DNA of 59,375 nt from Actinomycetota bacterium (GTDB taxonomy: Bacteria > Actinomycetota > Acidimicrobiia > Acidimicrobiales > Ilumatobacteraceae): positions 1-59,375 of the forward strand of contig WLHL01000005.1 in the NCBI GenBank assembly GCA_009702755.1. The letters are read 5' to 3'. Shown in pieces: positions 17,125 to 24,980 of the stretch (position 1 is its first letter; each line of letters opens with the position of its first letter). A program made the position numbers and the translations under genes. The notes beneath the pieces were generated by a model. It did not search any database. It saw nothing but the letters and a program-made list of their open reading frames with translations, and was not told the DNA's origin.

Positions 17125-19056
17125 TCAGCGACCCAAGGCCTTCAGGATGAAACCGACGTAGTTGTCCTGGCCCACGGCATTCGGATGGATGCCATCAGAG
17201 GCAAACCAATCCTTTCGCCCCTTCGATAGGGCTTCCCAGTCGAGAATCGTGACGTTCGGATACTTCAGGGGTAACGCTGTGATGATCGCATTGTTCTTGT
17301 CTGAGTATTGGCTTCCAGGCACACGCACAGTGAGGACAATGACTCGTTGAACCTTCGACAATGGTTTCATCACCAAGTCGAATGTTGACTCCGTCGTACG
17401 GCCATTCGTGCCGAGGTGGATCACAACGTTGCTTCCTAATTCACCTGTCTTGTTGCGGTAGTCGAGCACTTGAGCGCCTGATGACACTTGACGATTCTTT
17501 GCGGCATCAACGGTGATGCCATACGACGTGAGTTTGCGTGCCGACCCCAACATCACAGAGTCACCTACTGCAAAGACATCAAACTTTGTTGTGGGAACAG
17601 TGGTGGGAGTGACAACGGGAACTGTGGTGGAACCCACAGGCACTGTTGTGGGTGGGATAGTGACGACGGCACCAGAGTTTTCATCGAGGTTGCCAGCGAC
17701 TTCTTCAGGCATCACGCGCGCACCCGCCATGCTGACAATGGAGAACACGGGAACAATCGCAAGAGTTGCAAGCACAACTGGCAATGGGCCGCGCACTCCT
17801 CCATTGCGAGCTCGCCATGATCGATATGCAGCCAAGGCACGACCGGTTCGAATGGGTGTTTCAATGAATTGATACGACGCTTCCGTTATCACCACTGTGA
17901 TTGCCATCAGTGCTACAAATTCGCGCGGCTCCAATGGCATGCCTGCACTCTTGCGATAAGCCTGGAAGACAACCCAGTGATACAGGTACAAACCGTAGGA
18001 ACGCTTCCCTATCCACACCAACAACGGAGTACCGATGACGTACTTCCCAAGACGTGAACGTGGGTGAGTGACAGTGGCGATCACCAGAATCGTTGCGAGT
18101 GCGACAAGGACAAGACCACCGCGATATAACAGTGCATACCCTTCGGTTCCGGCTTCTGTTGAAACAGTTTCATGGAATTGCCAGCACATGTACCCCAGCG
18201 CTGCGAGACCCACGATGCCCAAGAGATCAAGGCCGTTTGCATTGGCTCCGGCACGTCCGCGTCGAATAGACCACGGACGCCAAGCAGTTGCAAGTGCTGC
18301 ACCCAACAACAGTCCCGAAGCGCGTGACACCGTGCCCAAGTACAAGAAATCTGTACGCAGGACATCACGACCAAAGAACGACATGAACTGTTCTGGTGTC
18401 TTTTCAATTGTGTCAATAGGTCCAGTGCGGAAAACAACTGCCGTGTAGATAGCGATAGCAGCAGCAAGGACTGTAAAGAAAACACCGATCACGGGAAGTG
18501 TGCGTGAGCGCATATTACGCAAGAGCACAAACATCACCAGTGGCCAGATGATGTAGAACTGCTCCTCCACTGCAAGTGACCACAGATGGCGAAGCGGTGC
18601 AAACTCCGCAGAGCTTGTGTACGACGAACCGGTCCACACTTGGAACCAGTTAGAGACATAGAAAAATCCACCGACAACATCGCCACGCAAACGACCGAGG
18701 CGATCCCGTTCGAACATGGCGCAATACGTGATGGTGCCAATCAACAGTGTGAAAAGCGCTGGCAAAAGTCGGCGAGCTCGGCGCACCCAGAAATCAGTCA
18801 GTGATACGGACCCAGAGCGTTCACGTTCCGCGATGAGAAGCAACGTAATGAGATATCCCGAAATCACAAAGAACACTTCGACACCGAGGAAGCCCCCACC
18901 CAACCATTCGCGATTTGCGTGATAGGTGATGACTGCAATCACGGCAAGCGCACGAAGACCATCAAGTCCAGGCACATACGGAACGACCGGACCACGTCGT
19001 ACTCCCGAAGACGGGGTGCCGCTCATGGGCGCAAAAGTATGTTCTGCATTACTCAT
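17125..19056 (-). CDS. Acyltransferase-3 / SGNH fusion, cell-surface O-acetyltransferase
   Basis: 643-residue OafA-like protein. Residues 25-430 form the polytopic acyltransferase-3 domain, with PGLDGLRALAV and the EVFFVISGYLITLLL stretch typical of the family, and arginines in VRRARRLLPAL. After a Thr/Val/Pro linker (about 455-490) the C-terminal SGNH domain shows block I VGDSVMLGS, the GTNG block and block V DGIHPNAVG with catalytic Asp and His. Such proteins move acetyl groups across the membrane and onto surface polysaccharide, peptidoglycan or lipid. The acceptor is not predictable. It is last in a minus-strand run after metF (12-base gap). Confidence 0.88.
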   Translation of the reverse strand: MSNAEHTFAPMSGTPSSGVRRGPVVPYVPGLDGLRALAVIAVITYHANREWLGGGFLGVEVFFVISGYLITLLLIAERERSGSVSLTDFWVRRARRLLPALFTLLIGTITYCAMFERDRLGRLRGDVVGGFFYVSNWFQVWTGSSYTSSAEFAPLRHLWSLAVEEQFYIIWPLVMFVLLRNMRSRTLPVIGVFFTVLAAAIAIYTAVVFRTGPIDTIEKTPEQFMSFFGRDVLRTDFLYLGTVSRASGLLLGAALATAWRPWSIRRGRAGANANGLDLLGIVGLAALGYMCWQFHETVSTEAGTEGYALLYRGGLVLVALATILVIATVTHPRSRLGKYVIGTPLLVWIGKRSYGLYLYHWVVFQAYRKSAGMPLEPREFVALMAITVVITEASYQFIETPIRTGRALAAYRSWRARNGGVRGPLPVVLATLAIVPVFSIVSMAGARVMPEEVAGNLDENSGAVVTIPPTTVPVGSTTVPVVTPTTVPTTKFDVFAVGDSVMLGSARKLTSYGITVDAAKNRQVSSGAQVLDYRNKTGELGSNVVIHLGTNGRTTESTFDLVMKPLSKVQRVIVLTVRVPGSQYSDKNNAIITALPLKYPNVTILDWEALSKGRKDWFASDGIHPNAVGQDNYVGFILKALGR

Positions 19057-19068
19057 AGCGAGAAAAGG

Positions 19069-19929
19069 TCAGACGACCGGAAGGCCCAGTTGGGCGTAGA
19101 TCTCCAAAGTGGCTGTTGATTTATTCATTGTGTAGAAATGCAATCCCGGTGCACCTGCTTCTAACAACTGTGCGCTGAGTTCTGTCGCTGCCTCAACACC
19201 GATGCGACGAACATCTTCAGGCGAGGTGCCCGATTCCAATCGTTCACGCAACCATGCAGGGAATGCAGCGCCAGATAGTTCTGCCATTCGCTCAACCTGC
19301 GCAATGTTTGTAACGGGCATGATGCCCGGCACAACAGGCTTGGTGATGCCTAAATCTGCAAGGTCATTCACCAAGGACAAGTAGTGATCAAGGTCAAAAA
19401 AGAATTGCGTGGTTGCAAAATCTGCAGCGCGCAGTTTGTCGGCTAGATGCCGGCGATCCGTTGCCAAGTCTGGAGAACGCGGGTGGCCTTCAGGGTGAGC
19501 CGCAACTCCGATGCATAGATTGCCGATCTCTTTGAGATGTTCAATGAGATCAGTGGCGTAGACGTAGTCACTTGGACGAGCATCAGCAGGATCTTTAGGA
19601 GGATCACCGGCGAGGGCAAGAACATTCACGATGCCAGCATCTGTGTACGTCGAGATGATGTCAGCAATTTCCGCACGAGTGTGACCCACACATGTGAGGT
19701 GCGCCATTGGCGGAATGTTTGTCTCTTTGCGTACCCACAACACTGTGTCGCGAGTGTGTTCACGGGTGGAGCCGCCGGCTCCGTATGTCACGGAAACGAA
19801 GGACGGCGCAAGAGGTTCGAGTTCTGCAATGGTGCGACCCAAAGACAAAGAGCCCGCAGCAGATTTTGGCGGAGAGAACTCAAACGAGAACGTACGTCCC
19901 GTTGCAAGAAGGTCTCCGATTCGTGCCAT
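19069..19929 (-). CDS. metF: 5,10-methylenetetrahydrofolate reductase
   Basis: 286-residue flavoenzyme that reduces 5,10-methylene-THF to 5-methyl-THF for methionine synthesis. The N-terminal FSFEFSPPKS carries the catalytic Glu of the family, and FVSVTYGAGGST, LTCVGHTR, VLALAGDPP and FATTQFFFD match successive strands of the TIM barrel. Length is normal for bacterial MetF. It follows purH by 20 bases and probably belongs to the same transcript, grouping two folate one-carbon enzymes. Confidence 0.93.
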   Translation of the reverse strand: MARIGDLLATGRTFSFEFSPPKSAAGSLSLGRTIAELEPLAPSFVSVTYGAGGSTREHTRDTVLWVRKETNIPPMAHLTCVGHTRAEIADIISTYTDAGIVNVLALAGDPPKDPADARPSDYVYATDLIEHLKEIGNLCIGVAAHPEGHPRSPDLATDRRHLADKLRAADFATTQFFFDLDHYLSLVNDLADLGITKPVVPGIMPVTNIAQVERMAELSGAAFPAWLRERLESGTSPEDVRRIGVEAATELSAQLLEAGAPGLHFYTMNKSTATLEIYAQLGLPVV

Positions 19930-19949
19930 TTGTTCAGTCTACGGGCTGG

Positions 19950-21458
19950 CTAGTGGCGGAAGTGGCGTGTTCCGGTGAGCACCATGGCAATGCCATGAGT
20001 GTTGGCCGCCGTGATGGATGCAGAATCCCGCACACTGCCACCGGGTTGGATAACGGCAGTGACGCCAGCGGCGGCCAACGCTTCGACCGTATCGCCGAAT
20101 GGGAAAAACGCATCACTCGCAGCGACAGAACCTTTCGCAGATTGCCCTGCACGGCCGATTGCAATGCGTGCTGCATCGACTCGGTTTGGTTGCCCACCAC
20201 CGACGCCAACAACAACATCACCATTCGCAAGAACGATTGCATTGCTCCATGTCGCTGCAACTGTTTGCCATGCAAGAAGGAGGCTCTGCCATTCTTCAGC
20301 AGTGGGAGCACGATCGGTAGCAATTGTGAAGTCATCGAGTGGCTCATCAACTTCGTCGACCGACTGCACAAGGAGACCACCGTCAATAGAGCGAACGTTG
20401 ATTGCCATGGAATTGAATGGCGCAACAGCCTCTAACAACCGCAAGTTTTCCTTGCCACTGAGAATTTCCAATGCGTCAGCTGAGAAAGATGGTGCGATGA
20501 CTACTTCAGTAAAGACCTTGGAAATCTCCAATGCAGTTTCAGCATTCACTTCACCATTGACTGCAATGATTCCACCAAATGCACTGATGGGATCTGCCTC
20601 GTGTGCACGCATATACGCCTGCAAGATGGTCTCACCCAGCGCAACACCACACGGGTTGGCATGCTTCACGACCACTGCTGCAGGACGATCAAATCGTGAG
20701 ACCAATTGCCAAGCGGCTTCTGTATCGAACACATTGAGATACGACATCTCTTTGCCGTTTAACTGCTGTGCGGAGTCCCACCAGCTTTCAACACCTGGCA
20801 AGCGATAGCGCGCACCAGTCTGATGCGGGTTTTCTCCGTATCGAAGCACTTCGGCACGTTCCGCCACCATGGTGAGAATCGGCGGCACTGTTGCGCTTGC
20901 TCGGTCAGGACTCTCATCAGCAAGCCACGATGCAATCGCTGCGTCGTATGCACTGGTAATTCGAAACGCCTTCTGAGCGAGAATACGACGCGCACTGATA
21001 CCGAAGTATCCGCCTTCAATCATTTCAAGAACATCGGCATAGTCGGCGGTATCAACTACAACACCGACGTGCGCAAAATTCTTTGCAGCTGCACGAACCA
21101 TTGCGGGCCCGCCAACGTCAATCAGTTCAACACTGGGCTTGGAACCAAATGGGTACAAGTTGACAACGACGAGATCGATTTCTTCGATGCCGTGCTTCTC
21201 AAGTTCTTCGAGATGTTCTGGCTTGTCACGATCCGCCAAGATGCCACCGTGCACATTGGGGTGCAACGTGACAACGCGGTGATCAAGAATCGGATCAAGT
21301 CCAGTGAGTTCAGCGACATCAGTGACGTCGATGCCTGCATCAGTCAATGCCTTCGCAGTGCCTCCGCTTGAGAGAAGAGTCCACCCGAGAGCACGCAACG
21401 CCGAGGCGAACTCGACGATGCCAGTTTTGTCGTAAACGGAAAGTAGTGCGCGTGGCAC
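19950..21458 (-). CDS. purH: Bifunctional AICAR transformylase / IMP cyclohydrolase
   Basis: 502-residue enzyme for the last two steps of de novo IMP synthesis, formylating AICAR with 10-formyl-THF and then closing the ring. The N-terminal cyclohydrolase domain begins RALLSVYDKTGIVEFA and includes GGPAMVRAAAKN. The transformylase half contains VVKHANPCGVA, with the catalytic Lys-His, and SDAFFPFGD near the C terminus. It starts with GTG directly against the sucD stop codon. Unlike many actinobacteria, purN does not precede it here. Confidence 0.95.
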   Translation of the reverse strand: MPRALLSVYDKTGIVEFASALRALGWTLLSSGGTAKALTDAGIDVTDVAELTGLDPILDHRVVTLHPNVHGGILADRDKPEHLEELEKHGIEEIDLVVVNLYPFGSKPSVELIDVGGPAMVRAAAKNFAHVGVVVDTADYADVLEMIEGGYFGISARRILAQKAFRITSAYDAAIASWLADESPDRASATVPPILTMVAERAEVLRYGENPHQTGARYRLPGVESWWDSAQQLNGKEMSYLNVFDTEAAWQLVSRFDRPAAVVVKHANPCGVALGETILQAYMRAHEADPISAFGGIIAVNGEVNAETALEISKVFTEVVIAPSFSADALEILSGKENLRLLEAVAPFNSMAINVRSIDGGLLVQSVDEVDEPLDDFTIATDRAPTAEEWQSLLLAWQTVAATWSNAIVLANGDVVVGVGGGQPNRVDAARIAIGRAGQSAKGSVAASDAFFPFGDTVEALAAAGVTAVIQPGGSVRDSASITAANTHGIAMVLTGTRHFRH

Positions 21459-22358
21459 TCAGCGAAGTCCAGCGACGATTTCTGCCATGAGCGAACCGGC
21501 TTCGGTTGGGTTTTGGCCCACCTTCACGCCGGCGTCACGCAATGCGTCCATCTTGCCCTGCGCTGTTCCCTTACCGCCAGAAACGATGGCGCCAGCATGG
21601 CCCATCTTCTTGCCTGCAGGTGCAGTCACACCAGCGATGTACGCCGACATTGGCTTTGTCACATTTGCCTTGATGAACTCAGCTGCTTCTTCTTCAGCTG
21701 AGCCACCAATTTCACCAATCATGATGATGGCGTGAGTCTCAGGATCATTCTGGAATTCACGCAAGCAATCGATGAACGATGTACCTGGCACTGGGTCTCC
21801 ACCGATACCAACACATGTTGATACGCCGATGCCGCGCTGCTTGAGTTCATACAGTGCTTGGTACGTGAGTGTTCCGGAACGTGACACGATGCCCACGTTT
21901 GGACCACTTGCCGAAGGAAGCTCTGCAATTTCACCAGCAGTAATACCGATGTTGCACTTACCTGGGCTAATGATGCCTGGGCAGTTTGGACCGAGCAAAC
22001 GCACCTTCGGGAAATCACGAACAAGCGTGTTGTAGGTGCGAGCTTCGTCCTGTGCAGGAATTCCTTCAGTAATGCACACGATGAAAGAAATGCCTGCAGC
22101 AGCTGCTTCCAAAATTGCAGCAGACGCTGCCTTTGGTGGAACAGTCACGAACGATGCTGTTGCACCAGTAGCTGCGACTGCTTCTGCAACGCTGTTGTAC
22201 ACGGGGATGCCTTCGACATCGGTGCCACCCTTGCCTGGTGTCACACCAGCTACAACTTGTGTGCCGTATGCCTTGTTACGAAGTCCGTGGTACTTGCCTT
22301 GGCCTCCGGTGAGACCTTGGACGATGACCTTGGTGTTTTGATCGACGAAAATTGCCAT
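21459..22358 (-). CDS. sucD: Succinyl-CoA ligase, alpha subunit
   Basis: 299-residue CoA-binding subunit of the TCA-cycle enzyme that interconverts succinyl-CoA and succinate with nucleotide phosphorylation. It shows VIVQGLTGGQGKYH at the N terminus, the LLGPNCPGII segment and the phospho-histidine region in AGKKMGHAGAIVSGG. Its ribosome binding site (AAGGA) overlaps the sucC stop, consistent with coupled translation and 1:1 subunit supply. Confidence 0.95.
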   Translation of the reverse strand: MAIFVDQNTKVIVQGLTGGQGKYHGLRNKAYGTQVVAGVTPGKGGTDVEGIPVYNSVAEAVAATGATASFVTVPPKAASAAILEAAAAGISFIVCITEGIPAQDEARTYNTLVRDFPKVRLLGPNCPGIISPGKCNIGITAGEIAELPSASGPNVGIVSRSGTLTYQALYELKQRGIGVSTCVGIGGDPVPGTSFIDCLREFQNDPETHAIIMIGEIGGSAEEEAAEFIKANVTKPMSAYIAGVTAPAGKKMGHAGAIVSGGKGTAQGKMDALRDAGVKVGQNPTEAGSLMAEIVAGLR

Positions 22359-22369
22359 GACTGTGGTCC

Positions 22370-23515
22370 TTACTTCGCGAGTGCCACGGCGGCCTCTGCG
22401 GCCTCGAGCATTGTTGGCTTGCTGGTGAGCTTTGATTCGGGGATACCTGCATTGGCAAGGATCGAACGACCCTCTTCTGCATTGGTTCCGTCGAGTCGAA
22501 TAACGATTGGTGCGCGCAGGTCGACGCGGCCGAGGGCTTCCACGATGCCCTTTGCCACTTCTTCACCACGAGTGATGCCACCGAAGATGTTGATGAAGAT
22601 GCTCTTCACTGCTTTGTCAGAGTTGATCACTTCGAGTGCGCTCGCCATGAGGTCAGCGTTTGCTCCACCACCGATGTCGAGGAAGTTTGCAGCAGTGCCA
22701 CCGACTTGGTTCACCACGTCGAGTGTGCTCATCGCAAGACCAGCACCGTTGGCAATGATGCCCACTGTGCCTTCGAGGCCGATGTACTGAAGACCTTTTT
22801 CGCGTGCAAGCTTTTCGCGTGCATCAAGTTCTTCTGTTGCCTTGAACTCTTCCCACTCTGGGTGACGGAAGTCTGCGTTTGCATCAAGGCTGACCTTGGC
22901 GTCAAGAGCGTGCACTTCGCCAGTTGGCTTCAAGATGAGTGGGTTGATTTCTGCGAGGTCGCAGTCACCTTCAACGAAGCAGCGATACAACTTCACCAGA
23001 ATGTCTGCAACGCCTTGCTGTGCCTTCTCAGGAATCTTTGCGTCAACAGCAGCCTTCATGGCGCCAGCAGCGGAAAGACCATCAACCGGATCAATGTGCA
23101 ACATGAGAATCGCAGCAGGATTCGTTGCAGCGACTTCTTCGATTTCAACGCCACCCTCTTTGGACAACATGAGAAGGTGCTTCTTTGCGCCACGGTCAAG
23201 AGTGAATGATGCGTAGTACTCCTCAGCAATATCGCTGGCGTTCTCTACCCATACGCGCTTGACGACATGGCCTTTGATGTCCATACCCAAGATGTTTCCG
23301 GCGTGTGTGCGCACTTCGTCAGCGTTGTTTGCCAACTTGATGCCGCCTGCTTTGCCGCGTCCACCAACTTGTACCTGTGCCTTCACAACAACTGGATATC
23401 CAGCTGCATCTGCTGCGGCAACAGCTTGATCAACAGTGACAGCAACGTCGCCCTTCGACACGGGGATGTCGTAGCGAGCGAAGTACTGCTTGCCCTGATA
23501 TTCAAAAAGGTCCAT
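22370..23515 (-). CDS. sucC: Succinyl-CoA ligase, beta subunit
   Basis: 381-residue ATP-grasp subunit that binds nucleotide and succinate. It starts MDLFEYQGKQYFARYDIPV; the ATP-grasp region contains VVKAQVQVGGRGKAGG, and AEINPLIL and NIFGGITRGEEVAKG are the usual Mg/nucleotide and succinate-site segments. GGAG lies seven bases before the ATG. It is placed between the B12-binding gene (18-base gap) and sucD (11-base gap). Confidence 0.95.
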   Translation of the reverse strand: MDLFEYQGKQYFARYDIPVSKGDVAVTVDQAVAAADAAGYPVVVKAQVQVGGRGKAGGIKLANNADEVRTHAGNILGMDIKGHVVKRVWVENASDIAEEYYASFTLDRGAKKHLLMLSKEGGVEIEEVAATNPAAILMLHIDPVDGLSAAGAMKAAVDAKIPEKAQQGVADILVKLYRCFVEGDCDLAEINPLILKPTGEVHALDAKVSLDANADFRHPEWEEFKATEELDAREKLAREKGLQYIGLEGTVGIIANGAGLAMSTLDVVNQVGGTAANFLDIGGGANADLMASALEVINSDKAVKSIFINIFGGITRGEEVAKGIVEALGRVDLRAPIVIRLDGTNAEEGRSILANAGIPESKLTSKPTMLEAAEAAVALAK

Positions 23516-23533
23516 GAGTTACTCCATGTCTTT

Positions 23534-23935
23534 CTATTCGCGGCCGTCGAGTGCCTCTTCAAGCCATTGTGCAATGGCCTTCAAAGAGGAACCTGGGCCA
23601 AAGATGTTTCCAACGCCCTGCTCGCGAAGTGCGCGTGCATCAGCATCGGGGATCACGCCACCGCCGAACACGAGCACGTCGCCCATGTCGCGGTTACGCA
23701 GTTCTTCCATTGTTCGCGGGAACAGTGTGTTGTGAGCGCCCGACAACAGCGAGAGACCCACTGCATCGGCATCTTCTTGCAGAACAGTTTCTGCAATCTG
23801 CTCTGGGGTCTGGTGCAGACCTGTATAAATCACTTCAAAACCATGGTCACGCAATGCACGTGTAATGGTTTTCGCGCCACGGTCATGGCCATCGAGACCA
23901 GGTTTGGCGACAACAACTCGGTAGGGGCGCTTCAC
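23534..23935 (-). CDS. Stand-alone B12-binding domain, methylmalonyl-CoA mutase C-terminal type
   Basis: 133-residue cobalamin-binding domain. VVAKPGLDGHDRGAK carries the DxHxxG motif whose His coordinates cobalt from below, GLSLLSGAH supplies the nucleotide-tail Ser, and FGGGVIP is the third conserved loop. The closest relatives are the separate small subunit or C-terminal domain of methylmalonyl-CoA (or related acyl-CoA) mutases. The catalytic large subunit is not in the window. Placement directly upstream of sucCD fits a route from methylmalonyl-CoA to succinyl-CoA to succinate. It starts with GTG and has no recognisable ribosome binding site. Confidence 0.87.
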   Translation of the reverse strand: MKRPYRVVVAKPGLDGHDRGAKTITRALRDHGFEVIYTGLHQTPEQIAETVLQEDADAVGLSLLSGAHNTLFPRTMEELRNRDMGDVLVFGGGVIPDADARALREQGVGNIFGPGSSLKAIAQWLEEALDGRE

Positions 23936-23992
23936 AGAAAGGAAACCCTACGCTGAATAGGCGTTCCCGTACCAACCCGCCACAATGGGGGT

Positions 23993-24499
23993 ATGCGTAA
24001 GCCCCGCCTCCGAACCCCCCTCGCCCGAGCCGTTGTGCCCGTCTTGGCGGGAATTGCCTTCTTTTGCGTCTTTTTTACAGGCCTGTGGGTCGCGGCCTCG
24101 GTCATCAATAGTCGCGCCACCCCTAGTTCGTCTGTGGCCAACAAGGTCTTCGAAGTAGGCAAAGTCGAGTCCATGGCCAAGGCCGTTGCTGAAGACGGGC
24201 CTCTCCTCTTCCCCGACCTCAAGAGCCCCGACGGGGTTCGCTCTATTGTTTTGGACCACACCGGAGCTGACCCAGCAAAGGGATGGCGTGTGTATTACGG
24301 CTACCCATCAGATCTCGGCCCCACCTGTCTTGTCACTCACACAAAAGGTGCACGCACATTCACTGACTGCAATCAACGCACTGTGACCGTCGATCAACTG
24401 GAGAAACCAGCCAATGTTCGACCCATTGTCGAGAACAAGAAGACCTTGTACATCGACTTACGAGACGCCAGCGCGACCGCAACAACACTTGCCCCATAA
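23993..24499 (+). CDS. Membrane-anchored protein of unknown function
   Basis: 168-residue protein not recognised as a known family. A basic N terminus (MRKPRLRTPLAR) precedes one hydrophobic helix at about 15-40, giving an N-in, C-out anchor with an extracytoplasmic domain of roughly 125 residues. Two cysteines in the outer domain (CLVTHTKGARTFTDCNQR, near 112-126) could form a disulfide. The spacing recalls a Rieske-like loop but the His ligands are missing. The tail is Ala/Thr-rich. It is divergent from the B12-binding gene and convergent with the flavodoxin gene, so it appears to be a single-gene unit. Confidence 0.7.
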   Translation: MRKPRLRTPLARAVVPVLAGIAFFCVFFTGLWVAASVINSRATPSSSVANKVFEVGKVESMAKAVAEDGPLLFPDLKSPDGVRSIVLDHTGADPAKGWRVYYGYPSDLGPTCLVTHTKGARTFTDCNQRTVTVDQLEKPANVRPIVENKKTLYIDLRDASATATTLAP

Positions 24500-24513
24500 C
24501 TACGGGGCGATGA

Positions 24514-24939
24514 CTACTTGACTGTTGAGTCAGTCAGGCGAATTGCAAACTCTTCTGCATGTGCTGCGAGCTTGCTGCGATGAAGAGCGAGTCCACCGAC
24601 GACTTCTGCACCGCGTGATTCCAGAGTGCGGGTCATCACATCGAGTGAGCCACCAGGATTGAGCGCAAAGGTGCAAAAAGCCGCAGCCTTCTTTCCGGCC
24701 ATTGCTGGCAACGCACGAAGACGGTCGACAGCCCATGGCGCTTGACCGACAACAAACAGTCCGTGCACCCATGTGCCAACGATGACCATGTCTGCATCTT
24801 GGATGGACTTGTGATCAGGGTTTCGTACGGGCGAGAGACCGGTGATGGACCAGTTCTCTTGTTGCAGGTTGGCTGCGATGCGCTCGCCGGCCTTCCACGT
24901 GTTGCCAGTGAGACTCTCGATAAGGATGGCTGCCTTCAT
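24514..24939 (-). CDS. Flavodoxin-like protein
   Basis: 141-residue flavodoxin-fold protein. The FMN phosphate loop SLTGNTWKAGE follows the first strand as in flavodoxins (T/S-x-T-G-N-T), and VIVGTWVHGLFVVGQAPW supplies the second FMN-contacting loop. The start at 24939 begins right at the first beta strand; a longer in-frame start exists but adds non-family residues. It could carry electrons or be a flavodoxin-type domain of a larger redox system. The P450 3 kb away uses a dedicated ferredoxin. It lies 41 bases after pcrA. Confidence 0.8.
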   Translation of the reverse strand: MKAAILIESLTGNTWKAGERIAANLQQENWSITGLSPVRNPDHKSIQDADMVIVGTWVHGLFVVGQAPWAVDRLRALPAMAGKKAAAFCTFALNPGGSLDVMTRTLESRGAEVVGGLALHRSKLAAHAEEFAIRLTDSTVK

Positions 24940-24980
24940 GTCTTTATTTCTACTACCCACGCGGGCGGAAACGAGATTTC

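Noticed and set aside
24491-24508. GCCCC/GGGGC as a terminator after the anchored unknown gene
   Set aside because: Only a five-base stem with an eight-base loop and no U-tract; too weak to call.
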